Shown: one piece after another, positions 8,200-17,105 of the stretch
How the letters are laid out: each line of letters opens with the position of its first letter
Numbering within the stretch: position 1 is the stretch's first letter
NCBI GenBank assembly: GCA_034931985.1
Contig: JAYGHB010000095.1
Location: 79,415-143,414 of the forward strand
Reading direction: 5' to 3'
Source of the DNA: Halotia wernerae
Lineage (GTDB): Bacteria; Cyanobacteriota; Cyanobacteriia; Cyanobacteriales; Nostocaceae
DNA: 64,000 nucleotides
Position numbers and translations under genes: made by a program
Notes under the pieces: model-generated
What the model was told of the DNA's origin: nothing
The model's input: the letters and a program-made list of their open reading frames with translations, nothing else
Databases searched by the model: none

Positions 8200-8601
8200 C
8201 TAGGCAGACACTTCGCTTGTTGGTGTTGTGGCAAACAATTCCTCGTAATCGTGAGTTAAATGAGCGTGAAACGCAGCAAATGTTTCGGGCTTTATAGCAT
8301 TTTGCAACACTGCAAAAACAGCCCGGACATGAATGGCAGCAGTAGTTGGTTCTATATTTTCTTTTTGACTTGCACGAGTAATAAACTCTTGTAAGTTAAA
8401 TGATTCAAAACTCTTTCCCTCTTTGCCTCGTAGATAGTCACTTAATCTCTGAGGCAAATTAGCAGCTAATTCTTGTGCTTCATCGCCAGCAATACGTTCT
8501 TTAATTGTTTCTAGGGTTGCCCGAGTAGCACGTTCTGCTTCTTCACGAGAATTTGATTGAGCAAGGCTTTGTACATGTGTAATGAATTCGTCGTATTCCA
8601 T
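8200..8601 (-). CDS. DUF2267 protein
   Basis: This 133-residue all-helical protein matches DUF2267: MEYDEFITHVQSLA, then AERATRATLETIKERIAGDEA, LAANLPQRLSDYL and a C-terminal helix pair. No enzymatic motif is visible. DUF2267 proteins commonly accompany stress genes of the DJ-1, SRPBCC and alcohol dehydrogenase type, as here. It is the first gene of a probable minus-strand operon with the DJ-1 fusion; a GGAGGTG-type ribosome site lies just before the ATG. Confidence 0.88.
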   Translation of the reverse strand: MEYDEFITHVQSLAQSNSREEAERATRATLETIKERIAGDEAQELAANLPQRLSDYLRGKEGKSFESFNLQEFITRASQKENIEPTTAAIHVRAVFAVLQNAIKPETFAAFHAHLTHDYEELFATTPTSEVSA

Positions 8602-8924
8602 TTTTCACCTCCATTGAGCAAAATCACTAATGGACTTGCTACTTGATTTTTTAGATATCTCAAGTTACTAGATTTAAATACAAAAATAGTTATGAATTAA
8701 GAAGTTGGGATGAGAGAAGAATTGGGGGTTGAGAACTTTTAACTCATAACTTAAATTACATGTGGCTTGACTGTGAATTTACACTTACAAGGTTATGCTG
8801 AAATAGCTATCCTAGCTTCGTTCTCAGGGGATAGATTTTTTTATTTCTAAAGTCGTACATCTTCAGCAATACAACCTTTTGCGTTGAAAACGTTATGGTG
8901 AGAATGCAAAAGAAGCTAAATATT

Positions 8925-9320
8925 ATGGCAGAAAATAATAATCACGACGAAATTGAATCTGGTGATTTGCCACAGGAAATTACCGAATCTTACGGGACTG
9001 GCGTGAAAGATTTGCCAGGATACAATATCGGTGGGCGATCACTACGAAAAAGAAGACACGAGTATACAGACACCAGTCCAGAACTTACCGGTGGGGATGT
9101 TGATGCTTATTGGCAAGATGCAGATGCGGTAGGAGATGAAGCTGTTGGTGGCACAGCGCCTACTCCTGATCAGAATGTGACTGAAGATTTAGAAGCAGCA
9201 GTAGGGTTGGAAATGAGAGACAACACTTCTCTCCACACTGAGACGATTTTAGAACGGCGTGATAATACTCGCTGGGAATTAGATCCGATGTCTTCTGACG
9301 ATTATGAAGAACGGGATTGA
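8925..9320 (+). CDS. DUF6335 acidic protein
   Basis: The 131-residue, strongly acidic protein shows the hallmarks of DUF6335: TESYGTGVKDLPGYNIGGR, a charged patch RKRRHEYTDTSPELTGGDVD, AYWQDADAVGDEAVGG and the tail RRDNTRWELDPMSSDDYEE. It has no signal peptide and no catalytic motif, and is probably partly disordered. ATG at 8925 was preferred; ATGs at 8895 and 8904 would add a short basic leader. It is the plus-strand partner of the stress island. The IS200/IS605 remnant begins directly after its stop codon. Confidence 0.8.
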   Translation: MAENNNHDEIESGDLPQEITESYGTGVKDLPGYNIGGRSLRKRRHEYTDTSPELTGGDVDAYWQDADAVGDEAVGGTAPTPDQNVTEDLEAAVGLEMRDNTSLHTETILERRDNTRWELDPMSSDDYEERD

Positions 9321-9690
9321 CACTCCTCAGCCGTCATGCTGAGGATTCTTGCTTCAAAGGGATTCCAATGAATTTTTCCGTAAGCTTGCATCTTGACCGT
9401 ATGCCCTACGGCTGCAAGCCCAAGTATTGAGACTACTTGTGCGGCTGCAACATCTCTATCAGTTGTATAGCCGCAATTCAAACAAACATGAGTACGTTCT
9501 GAAAGCTGTTTTTACCTGTCTGGACTCCACAGCTGGGGCAAATCTGACGGGTTTTTCGTGCATCTAATTTCTGAAAATAGACATCACGTTTAAAACAAGT
9601 CTGTTCAAGACCAATTGGTTTTTTCTGTCTTTAACCCATCTTCATGGGCTTTATTTGTGTAGCCCCAAGCTTTAGCTTGAGGGCAAATAG
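9321..9690 (-). mobile_element. Decayed IS200/IS605-family element
   Basis: A tnpB remnant is flanked by hairpins typical of this family. At the right-end side CCTCAGC...GCTGAGG lies at 9325-9344. On the other side, at 9662-9684, GCCCCAAGCT pairs with AGCTTGAGGGC, with a further CCCAT/ATGGG hairpin at about 9632-9646. No tnpA is present and most of tnpB is gone. The right edge abuts the stop codon of the DUF6335 gene. The exact left boundary is uncertain. Confidence 0.7.
9326..9640 (-). pseudogene. tnpB C-terminal remnant (frameshifted)
   Basis: The minus strand reads DVYFQKLDARKTRQICPSCG, then after a one-base frameshift near 9509 LSERTHVCLNCGYTTDRDVA and AAQVVSILGLAAVGHTVKM. This is the zinc-ribbon (CPSC...CLNC) and RuvC-III part (the D of TDRDVAAA) of an IS605-type TnpB RNA-guided nuclease. 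The N-terminal RuvC-I and II segments are missing, so no active nuclease can be made. Confidence 0.85.
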
Positions 9691-9775
9691 GATTTGTGTG
9701 TACACCGTAGGTGCTTCAGCCGGGGGAGTATGTCAAAATAGTAGTCTAAAGAAGATTTGTCTAAATAGTTCTATT

Positions 9776-11245
9776 ATGACGACTACGACTGTAAAAACTG
9801 AGTATGAAGCGATTATTGGTTTAGAGACCCATTGTCAGTTGAGTACTAATACCAAAATTTTCTCTAGTAGCTCCACGGCATTTGGTGGTGAACCCAATAC
9901 TAACATTGATCCAGTGTGTATGGGTTTACCCGGTGTTTTACCCGTACTTAACCAAAAAGTGCTGGAATATGCTGTTAAAACTGGGTTGGCGCTGAATTGT
10001 CAAATCGCCAAATACAGCAAATTTGACCGTAAACAGTATTTTTATCCTGACTTACCGAAAAACTACCAAATTTCTCAATATGACTTACCGATCGCAGAAC
10101 ATGGTTGGTTAGAAATTGAGTTGGTAGATGCTGAGGAGAATCCTATTCGTAAACGCATTGGCATCACGCGGCTGCACATGGAAGAAGATGCAGGCAAACT
10201 TGTACATGCAGGCAGTGATCGCTTATCTGGTTCTACTTATTCTTTGGTAGACTATAACCGTGCAGGCATCCCATTGGTAGAAATTGTCTCAGAACCCGAT
10301 CTGCGTTCTGGAGTAGAAGCTGCTGAATATGCCGAAGAATTACGCCGCATTGTCCGCTATCTCGGTGTGAGTGACGGCAATATGCAAGAAGGATCTCTGC
10401 GTTGTGATGTCAATATTTCTGTACGTCCAGTGGGACGAAAGGAATTTGGTACTAAGGTAGAAATTAAAAACATGAACTCGTTTAGCGCCATTCAACGAGC
10501 GATTGATCACGAAATTGAGCGACAAATCGCCGCCATAGAAGCAGGCGATCGCATTGTCCAAGAAACTCGTCTGTGGGAAGAAGGCGCTCAACGCACAATT
10601 AGTATGCGGGTTAAGGAAGGTTCTAGTGATTACCGCTACTTCCCAGAACCAGATTTAGCACCAATTGAAGTATCCAGTGAACAATTAGCACAATGGCGTA
10701 ATGAATTGCCAGAACTGCCGGCACAAAAGCGTCATCATTATGAAAACGAATTGGGACTTTCGGCTTACGATGCACGAGTGTTGACAGAAGATCGGACAGT
10801 AGCCGAATATTTTGAAGCTGCGATCGCCGCAAAAGCCAATCCGAAAGCTGCTGCTAACTGGATTACTCAAGATATCGCCGCCTACCTCAACAAGCAAAAA
10901 CTCACTATCACTGAAATTGCCCTGACTCCTACCAATTTAGCTGAAGTGATCACTCGAATTGAAAAGGGTAAAATTAGCAACGCTCAAGCGAAAGAAAAAC
11001 TGCCAGATTTACTGACAGGTGTTGCTCCTGAGACAGCGTTTGCTGGTCAGGAGTTAATCACTGATCCTAGTATATTAGAACCGATCATTGATGAAGTGAT
11101 AGCTGCCAATCCCAAAGAACTTGAAAAGTATCGCAGCGGTAACACCAACCTCAAAGGCTTCTTTGTGGGTCAGGTTTTGAAAAAGACCAGCAAACGTGCT
11201 GATCCTAAGTTGACTAATGAATTAGTAGAGAAGAAATTGAGCTAG
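9776..11245 (+). CDS. gatB: Asp-tRNA(Asn)/Glu-tRNA(Gln) amidotransferase subunit B
   Basis: GatB of the GatCAB complex converts misacylated Glu-tRNA(Gln) and Asp-tRNA(Asn) into the correct amidated forms, using ammonia from GatA. The product has 489 residues, close to the usual length. The cradle domain begins YEAIIGLETHCQLSTNTKIF and includes DPVCMGLPGVLPVLN, KQYFYPDLPKNYQISQYD, EEDAGKLVH and VDYNRAGIPLVEIV. The C-terminal helical/YqeY domain ends GFFVGQVLKKTSKRADPKL. The frame is open up to 9644, but that extension derives from the IS remnant. ATG at 9776 is where family homology starts. gatA and gatC are not in this window, as is usual in cyanobacteria. Confidence 0.97.
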   Translation: MTTTTVKTEYEAIIGLETHCQLSTNTKIFSSSSTAFGGEPNTNIDPVCMGLPGVLPVLNQKVLEYAVKTGLALNCQIAKYSKFDRKQYFYPDLPKNYQISQYDLPIAEHGWLEIELVDAEENPIRKRIGITRLHMEEDAGKLVHAGSDRLSGSTYSLVDYNRAGIPLVEIVSEPDLRSGVEAAEYAEELRRIVRYLGVSDGNMQEGSLRCDVNISVRPVGRKEFGTKVEIKNMNSFSAIQRAIDHEIERQIAAIEAGDRIVQETRLWEEGAQRTISMRVKEGSSDYRYFPEPDLAPIEVSSEQLAQWRNELPELPAQKRHHYENELGLSAYDARVLTEDRTVAEYFEAAIAAKANPKAAANWITQDIAAYLNKQKLTITEIALTPTNLAEVITRIEKGKISNAQAKEKLPDLLTGVAPETAFAGQELITDPSILEPIIDEVIAANPKELEKYRSGNTNLKGFFVGQVLKKTSKRADPKLTNELVEKKLS

Positions 11246-11749
11246 CCTCTGATACCAAGCCTCAGTTCTCGCTGCCAATGCTCGATTGAACACCAACCGC
11301 ACACAACCAATTGCCCGGCGCAAGAGAGATTCTTGCTCGGTAGGTGGGTAAAAACGGTAGCGGTAGGCTTTTTCCATGCCTCACATTTTATCACAAAATC
11401 TGTGAAATACGTATATTCCGCTATGCACCAAAGATTAATTACTCACTCGTCGCTCACCCCTTCGTCTGTTGTTGCTTTGCAACAATTCAACTCAGGGGTG
11501 AAACTTCTTGCTCGTCCCCATTCCTCTCACCGCTGACGCTGTGACGGGAGTCTCCTGGGGGTGCTAGATGAAGGTACTGAATACTAGAAATAATTTTTTA
11601 TTTTAGGAATGAAATAGTTGGGCATAAATAACTTTTAAGAGATAAAATTAGCACCAGCATTGTTTATGCCAAAATTGGCAAAAGCTAAAAATCCCAACAA
11701 CCCCATTTGGAATTATTTAACACTATATGGGACAGCAAAGGTTATTTTT
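11246..11749. other. Intergenic region with dispersed repeats
   Basis: About 500 bases follow gatB. No credible gene was seen; short frames at 11333-11544 have no protein-like character. GC-rich repeat sequence (TCACCGCTGACGCTGTGACG and TCTCCTGGGGGTGCTAG) lies at about 11450-11570. Confidence 0.5.
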
Positions 11750-12553
11750 ATGAAATCAGGTATAAAACGCATTGAAGCAACTCTACACGATTTAGGGAAT
11801 CGCAGCACAGACTCCACCGAAGCTAGCGATGCCGCTAAGCGGCCTTTCTCTTTTAGAATTAGTGTGGGAGCCACAGAAAGTTCAACAGATGGAGATAACT
11901 CATCTGACGGGGAAATCAAGACACTAGATCTGGACGCAGACTCCCAAAGTGAATATACCACTGAGCAGAGTTTATTTCCCCAACATACCTCCGTACAAAC
12001 ATTTCCGGCACAAGATAGCGGTAGCAAAACACCCAGCCTACCAAAGTTCAAAAATCCTACCTTCAGTAGCCATCGCCACGGAGCGAATCCGGCGTTAGCA
12101 ATGAATATCTTGCAAGAAATTCAAGAACATGTAGCTGGGTGGCAGACAGAGCTACAAACAATCTTGCAGCAAATACAAGATATTTATTTAGAAGGCCCAA
12201 TTGTCAATGGTTGGTTAGAGTCCAATTCCCAGGAATCAGAACAGGGAGGAACAGCAACACTGCGCCATGCAGAAGTTGACCGCCTCATGGACTATGTAGA
12301 AGAAATTTGTACCACTAGCGGGAAAGTATCTTATCAATCTTCTGGGACTGGTTATCGCCTCTGCGGTTTGGATACTTCTGGTAAAGTCTGGTCGCGTCCT
12401 TGTCCACCAGAGCAATTACCTACAGTGAGTCTGGCAATTGCCCGCCACCAAAAGTTACGTCAACTTTTGGGTCGCAAACAACACTTAGAATCTCACCTCA
12501 GCCAATTGGCTGAAACTTTAGTAGTTTTACACAGTCATATCCAACAAACTTAA
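11750..12553 (+). CDS. Conserved-looking cyanobacterial hypothetical protein
   Basis: The protein has about 267 residues and I do not recognise its family. The N-terminal 110 residues are Ser/Thr/Asp-rich and probably disordered. From about residue 115 it is helical: AMNILQEIQEHVAGWQTELQ, a probable coiled coil. A compact segment YVEEICTTSGKVSYQSSGTG...LCGLDTSGKVWSRPCPPEQL follows, then helices IARHQKLRQLLGRKQHLESH. ATG at 11750 was chosen because AAAGG lies about seven bases upstream. The frame extends to 11660, but that part is repeat-like and less protein-like. No operon partner is evident; the next gene starts 178 bases downstream. Confidence 0.7.
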   Translation: MKSGIKRIEATLHDLGNRSTDSTEASDAAKRPFSFRISVGATESSTDGDNSSDGEIKTLDLDADSQSEYTTEQSLFPQHTSVQTFPAQDSGSKTPSLPKFKNPTFSSHRHGANPALAMNILQEIQEHVAGWQTELQTILQQIQDIYLEGPIVNGWLESNSQESEQGGTATLRHAEVDRLMDYVEEICTTSGKVSYQSSGTGYRLCGLDTSGKVWSRPCPPEQLPTVSLAIARHQKLRQLLGRKQHLESHLSQLAETLVVLHSHIQQT

Positions 12554-12731
12554 AGTTTTCATGGGTATTTCCGAAAAAACTCGGTTGGTGGGTTGGAAAA
12601 TTTAGGTATAGATTAGCAGGCAGTAGGCGATTATTGGATGTTGTCATTAGTCAATGGTCAGCAGTCATTGGAAAATAAACAACTAACAACTGATCGACAA
12701 CTGATAAATTATAAAATTTACAACCCATCCT

Positions 12732-13682
12732 ATGCCAGACACCCAAATCTCTGCCATTATCTGTACTCACAATCGAGATACCTATTTAGGCGCTGCAATT
12801 GATAGCCTTTTGGCGCAAGATTTTGCAGCCAGTTTTGAAGTTGTGGTAGTGGATAATGGATCTAGCGATCGCACCCGCGAAGTTATAGAACAAAGAACCG
12901 GCAATTCTCGTTTAAAGTATGTCTATGAGCCTACTATCGGCTTATCTGTAGCTCGCAACACTGGCGCTAAAGTTGCTAAGGCTGAAATTCTTGCTTATTT
13001 AGATGATGATGCAATAGCTAGTACTCACTGGTTGCAAGTTTTGGATTCTGCTTATAAAAATAACTCTAAACTAGCGATCGCAGGTGGCAAAGTTACTCTT
13101 TTGTGGCCCCAAGGCATTCAACAGCCGCAATGGTTATCTACTGGATTAACTGTAAATTTGGGTGCATACGACTTAGGAGACAGCATAAAATATATTGAAC
13201 AACCAGGTTTTACTCCCAGAGGTTTAAATTACTCTATACGCCGCAGCTTTTTGGAAGAAATTGGTGGTTTTGATCCTCATTTAGGGCGAGTGGGGAAAAA
13301 CTTACTATCGAATGAAGAACTGCAAATGACTGAATTTGCCCTTCAGCGGGGTTGGCAAGTTGCTTATCTCCCTGAAGCCTTAGTTGCTCACAATGTCGCT
13401 CCAGAGCGTCTCAAGCGCTCTTGGTTTTTAAATCGAGGCTGGTGGCAAGGAATCAGTGAATGCTATCGAGAACAACTAGCTGGTAAAGCTGGTATGGGTC
13501 AGTTGCAGCGGGGTAGCGAACGATTTTTACGTGGTCTATATAAGGCATTGCAATATTTTTCTGACCCAGCGGAACGCTTTGATAAACTTGTGTATGCTTA
13601 TGGTCAAGTAGGTTATTTAAATGCAGCTATTCAAGGTCTGTTGTTCACCTCAAATAAGAAACATAATAGGGGACAGGTTTAA
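12732..13682 (+). CDS. Family-2 glycosyltransferase
   Basis: The 316-residue protein has a GT-A fold. The nucleotide-sugar start is ISAIICTHNRDTYLGAAIDS, then VVVVDNGSSDRT, the DXD-type metal motif LAYLDDDAIAST, and the acceptor-side EIGGFDPHLGRVG with a catalytic-base region NEELQMTEFALQRGW. The C-terminus (about 230-310) is helical and basic. It transfers a sugar from an NDP-sugar to a glycan at the cytoplasmic membrane face. With the next two genes it forms a polysaccharide set. The layout recalls hormogonium polysaccharide (hps) genes of Nostoc, with an HpsE-like transferase possible, but this is not certain enough for a symbol. The last residues (KHNRGQV) run into repeat-like sequence. 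Confidence 0.9.
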   Translation: MPDTQISAIICTHNRDTYLGAAIDSLLAQDFAASFEVVVVDNGSSDRTREVIEQRTGNSRLKYVYEPTIGLSVARNTGAKVAKAEILAYLDDDAIASTHWLQVLDSAYKNNSKLAIAGGKVTLLWPQGIQQPQWLSTGLTVNLGAYDLGDSIKYIEQPGFTPRGLNYSIRRSFLEEIGGFDPHLGRVGKNLLSNEELQMTEFALQRGWQVAYLPEALVAHNVAPERLKRSWFLNRGWWQGISECYREQLAGKAGMGQLQRGSERFLRGLYKALQYFSDPAERFDKLVYAYGQVGYLNAAIQGLLFTSNKKHNRGQV

Positions 13683-13802
13683 CCCTTCTCTACGAGAATT
13701 TGAAAGTATTTTGGTATAAAGGTTTTATGATCAGTTTATATCTTAAACTACCTGGCGATAACTATAAGTGATGGGGCATAATTAAATTCAACTTTGTTTT
13801 CC

Positions 13803-13824
13803 GATGCCCTATGCCCTATGCCCA
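13803..13824. repeat. ATGCCCT short repeat
   Basis: Three ATGCCC units stand in the 170-base gap between the two glycosyltransferase genes. The same units form the in-frame insertion in menC. Confidence 0.6.
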
Positions 13825-13852
13825 TCTAACTACTTAATCAATAGTAATTACT

Positions 13853-14791
13853 ATGTTATCTAAAATTCCAGTTTCTGTACTTATTCCTGCCAAAAACGAA
13901 CAAGCAAATTTGCCCGCTTGTCTCACTAGTGTTCAAAGAGCAGATGAAGTATTTATTGTAGATTCTCAAAGTACTGATAAGAGTGCCGAAATTGCTAAAA
14001 GTTATGGTGCAAATATCGTACAATTCAACTTCAATGGACGCTGGCCAAAAAAGAAAAATTGGTCTTTAGATAATTTGACTTTTCGCAATGAATGGGTACT
14101 GATTGTAGACTGCGATGAACGCATCACTCCCGAATTGTGGGAAGAAATCGCCCAAGCAATTCAAAATGATCAATACACAGGGTATTATCTCAATCGCCGG
14201 GTATTTTTCTTAGGAAAATGGATTCGCCACGGTGGTAAATATCCCGATTGGAATCTCCGTTTATTTAAGCATAAACAAGGTCGCTACGAAAACCTAAATA
14301 CCGAAGATATTCCCAACACTGGGGATAATGAAGTTCACGAACACGTTATTTTGTCAGGACAAGTTGGGTATCTCAAAAACGATATGCTCCATGAAGATTT
14401 TCGTGACCTTTTCCATTGGCTAGAACGGCATAACCGTTATTCCAACTGGGAAGCTCGTGTTTATTTTAATTTGCTAACAGGGAAAGACGACAGTGGAACT
14501 ATTGGTGCAAATTTGTTTGGTGATGCAGTGCAACGCAAGCGCTTTTTGAAAAAAGTGTGGGTGCGTTTGCCGTTTAAACCATTTTTGCGATTCGTTTTAT
14601 TCTACATTATTCAGCGTGGTTTTTTAGATGGCAAAGCTGGATATATCTATGCACGCCTGCTGAGTCAATATGAATATCAAATTGGAGTTAAGTTGTACGA
14701 ATTATGCAGTTGTGGCGGTCAACTGAATACAACTACATCTAAGTCTGTACCCTCATCTCTAACTCAGGAAATTGGGCAAACAGTAAGTTGA
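13853..14791 (+). CDS. Family-2 glycosyltransferase (WaaE/KdtX-like)
   Basis: The 312-residue GT2 enzyme has VSVLIPAKNEQANLPACL, DEVFIVDSQSTDKSAEIA, the metal-binding WVLIVDCDERITPELW and the WaaE-like segment KYPDWNLRLFKHKQGRYE. It resembles the LPS-core glucosyltransferase branch that adds beta-linked glucose. The C-terminus has an amphipathic/hydrophobic patch FLRFVLFYIIQRGFLDGKAG, a likely membrane contact. The acetyltransferase gene begins 18 bases after its stop, so the two are surely co-transcribed. The last 25 residues look less conserved. Confidence 0.9.
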   Translation: MLSKIPVSVLIPAKNEQANLPACLTSVQRADEVFIVDSQSTDKSAEIAKSYGANIVQFNFNGRWPKKKNWSLDNLTFRNEWVLIVDCDERITPELWEEIAQAIQNDQYTGYYLNRRVFFLGKWIRHGGKYPDWNLRLFKHKQGRYENLNTEDIPNTGDNEVHEHVILSGQVGYLKNDMLHEDFRDLFHWLERHNRYSNWEARVYFNLLTGKDDSGTIGANLFGDAVQRKRFLKKVWVRLPFKPFLRFVLFYIIQRGFLDGKAGYIYARLLSQYEYQIGVKLYELCSCGGQLNTTTSKSVPSSLTQEIGQTVS

Positions 14792-14809
14792 AGCAGATGA
14801 GAATAATTA

Positions 14810-15394
14810 ATGATAACAGACAAACCTTTTGTAGACTTACGCAAATATGACCAATCTTGGTTTGATCGGGGACGTGCGGGTTGGTATATTTTATTATGGT
14901 GGTTAGTGCAGGCGATCGCTTTTCCCTTGATTCCTCAGCCACTAAGTATACTGCGTTGCTTTCTACTGCGATTATTCGGCGCTCGTATTGGCAAAGGTGT
15001 CTTAATTCGACCTACAGCCCGCTTCACTTACCCTTGGAAAATCACTATTGGCGACTACAATTGGATTGGAGATGATGTAGTTTTATACAGCCTAGATGAG
15101 ATTAACATCGGTGAACATTGTGTAATATCCCAAAAAAGTTACTTATGCACTGGTAGCCATGATATCCAAGACCCTGCTTTTGGGTTGAAAACAGCGAGTA
15201 TCACTATTGGCAATGGGGTATGGGTAGCAGCAGATTGTTTCGTAGGGCCAGGAGTGGAAATTGGAGCTAATGCTGTGATTGGCGCTCGTAGTAGCGTTTT
15301 TACTTCCATGCCTCCTGGACAGGTTTGCTTAGGAAGCCCCTGTCGCCCACGGTATTCAAGGCTAGTACTAGACCAAGCTAAAATTGACAGGTGA
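14810..15394 (+). CDS. WcaF-like polysaccharide acetyltransferase (left-handed beta-helix)
   Basis: This 194-residue protein has an N-terminal hydrophobic helix (WYILLWWLVQAIAFPLIPQ), then hexapeptide repeats (IGKGVLIRPTARFTYPWKIT, IGDYNWIGDDVVLYSLDEI, IGNGVWVAADCFVGPGVEIG, ANAVIGARSSVFTSM). His residues in the coil SHDIQDP fit the acetyl-CoA-dependent catalytic site. It O-acetylates a sugar of an exported glycan. The type matches colanic acid WcaF and the Nostoc protein I recall being annotated as HpsU (hormogonium polysaccharide acetyltransferase); I leave the symbol open. It is preceded closely by the second glycosyltransferase. Confidence 0.9.
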   Translation: MITDKPFVDLRKYDQSWFDRGRAGWYILLWWLVQAIAFPLIPQPLSILRCFLLRLFGARIGKGVLIRPTARFTYPWKITIGDYNWIGDDVVLYSLDEINIGEHCVISQKSYLCTGSHDIQDPAFGLKTASITIGNGVWVAADCFVGPGVEIGANAVIGARSSVFTSMPPGQVCLGSPCRPRYSRLVLDQAKIDR

Positions 15395-15603
15395 AAATGA
15401 GCAGGGGAACTTGGGGAGGCTGGGGGAAGAAAGAGATTTTTCTTGTCGCTATAGCATTTCTGGCGTTGGTATTTTTCTGATCATATAAAACTGCTATAGG
15501 TAACTACAGAGGGCAAATTACTCAGATTACTCATATCATAGGCTGAAGTATAAATCTGTTAGTCCAGTTTGAGTATTGAGTCAGAAATATTGCGATCGCG
15601 AAT

Positions 15604-16374
15604 ATGAAAAGGCAAATTTTAGCAATAGCCACATTTTTAACCACAATCAGTCTTACAACATCCGTCCAAGCAGCGAATTCTGAACAACTTAGACAGTTAT
15701 TAGCAACCAAAGAATGTCAAAACTGTGACCTCAGTGGTGCAGGTTTAGTCATGGCTGACTTATCTGGGGCTAATTTAAGTGGTGCTAATCTCACAGGTGC
15801 TAACCTCAGTCGTGCTAATTTAAGTGGTGCTGATTTGCGGGGTACAAATTTGAGTGGCGCTGGTTTGTTTGGCGTTAACCTGAGTGAAGCTAAGTTAAGC
15901 GGAGCAAATCTAGCGGGTGCTGATTTAAGAAATACCTATCTCACAAATGCAGAATTTACCAGTGCTTATCTAAGTGGTGCTAACTTTCAAGGTGCAGTAG
16001 GTATACCACTGCAAATTGCTACACCAGATGAATTTTATGCTTGGGGTGTAGCAGAAGCGCAAAAAGGCAACCAACAGCAGGCAATTAATTATTTTAATCA
16101 AGCGATCGCAGCTAAACCCGAATATGCTGGTGCTTATTTAGCTCGTGGTGTGGCTCGATATCAGATATTTGATCGCCAAGGTGCGTTTCAAGATGCCCAA
16201 ATTGCTGAAAAACTGTTCACATCTCAAAGCAACGATCCTGGAATTCAAACAGCACAGGCTTTTATTAAAGAATTGCAAACACCCTACAGTGATCAGGTCA
16301 GTACTGGTAAACCCAGTTTCTTTGACTTTGTAGGCAGTCTTGGCTCAGTATTGCTGCAATTTTTGCCTTTTTGA
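15604..16374 (+). CDS. Secreted pentapeptide-repeat protein with TPR segment
   Basis: The 256-residue protein starts with a signal peptide (MKRQILAIATFLTTISLTTS, cut after VQAANS). Residues 25-35 contain LLATKECQNCDLSGA, a pattern often seen before exported pentapeptide repeats. About 16 A(D/N)LSG repeats (38-125) form a right-handed quadrilateral beta-helix. A TPR-like helix pair follows (AINYFNQAIAAKPEYAGAYL), and the tail ends in hydrophobic LGSVLLQFLPF. It is probably a lumenal or periplasmic scaffold. Its stop codon lies 15 bases upstream of the chosen tenA-like start, so the two are likely co-transcribed, although the functional link is unclear. Confidence 0.9.
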   Translation: MKRQILAIATFLTTISLTTSVQAANSEQLRQLLATKECQNCDLSGAGLVMADLSGANLSGANLTGANLSRANLSGADLRGTNLSGAGLFGVNLSEAKLSGANLAGADLRNTYLTNAEFTSAYLSGANFQGAVGIPLQIATPDEFYAWGVAEAQKGNQQQAINYFNQAIAAKPEYAGAYLARGVARYQIFDRQGAFQDAQIAEKLFTSQSNDPGIQTAQAFIKELQTPYSDQVSTGKPSFFDFVGSLGSVLLQFLPF

Positions 16375-16388
16375 ATGACAACGAACTC

Positions 16389-17012
16389 ATGACTTTATCT
16401 AGCGAATTGTGGGCAGCAAATCAAGATTTAGCCCAAGCTTGTCTGCAACATCCTTTTGTTCAAGGCATTGCTAATGGTACTCTTGAGCAAGCGAAGTTCG
16501 TCTACTACGTGGGGCAAGATGCCTTTTTCTTAGAAGCTTTTGCCCGTGCGTACAGCATTGCCGCAGCTAAAGCACCAGACTGGGTAGGTTTTACTACGTT
16601 TCATCACCTAGCTGCTGGAGTTTTAGAAGAACTGCGGCTGCATGAAAGTTATGCTTTACGGTGGGGAGTTAATTTGCAATCTGTAGAACCTGGAACCGCC
16701 ACTCGCCACTACACTGATTTTTTGTTAGCTACTGCTTGGGGTAGGGATGTAGGTGTAACAGCTGCGGCTATGTCTCCTTGTATGAGTCTTTATGCTTTTT
16801 TAGGAGAACAACTGGCTGGTAATGGCATTCCTAATCATCAGTATGCTGACTGGATTTGTACTTACAGCAGCGGAGATTTTCAGTCGTTGTCGCAGCAATT
16901 AGCAAGTTTGGTTGACAATTACGCTACAGCCAATGCCTTAGTTCGCTCAACTTATCGTTATGCCATGTTCTGCGAACGTGACTTTTTCCAAGCTGCATGG
17001 ACAGAAGACTAA
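16389..17012 (+). CDS. TenA/thiaminase II-family protein
   Basis: The 207-residue, all-helical protein matches TenA: HPFVQGIANGTLEQAKFVYY, QDAFFLEAFARAYSIAAAK, the acidic ELRLHESY and the conserved Cys in AAAMSPCMSLYAFLG. The tail YRYAMFCERDFFQAAW carries the second conserved Glu. TenA hydrolyses thiamin breakdown products (aminopyrimidine salvage), or thiamin itself. The frame is open from a TTG at 16371 overlapping the previous stop, but ATG at 16389 is the natural start. No thiamin riboswitch or other thi gene is nearby. Confidence 0.88.
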   Translation: MTLSSELWAANQDLAQACLQHPFVQGIANGTLEQAKFVYYVGQDAFFLEAFARAYSIAAAKAPDWVGFTTFHHLAAGVLEELRLHESYALRWGVNLQSVEPGTATRHYTDFLLATAWGRDVGVTAAAMSPCMSLYAFLGEQLAGNGIPNHQYADWICTYSSGDFQSLSQQLASLVDNYATANALVRSTYRYAMFCERDFFQAAWTED

Positions 17013-17105
17013 TAACTCCAAACTCAAGCTCCATTGTGCCGCCTATGCATGAGAAAATCAGGTAATACAATCGCAATAGTTGCGATGATGGCAGGGAAGA
17101 AAAAA

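Noticed and set aside
9644..9775. N-terminal extension of gatB
   Set aside because: The 44 extra codons come from the IS remnant and hairpin sequence; GatB homology begins at ATG 9776.
15720..16000. CRISPR-like periodic repeat
   Set aside because: The 15-base periodicity is the coding sequence of pentapeptide repeats, with no constant repeat and unique spacers.
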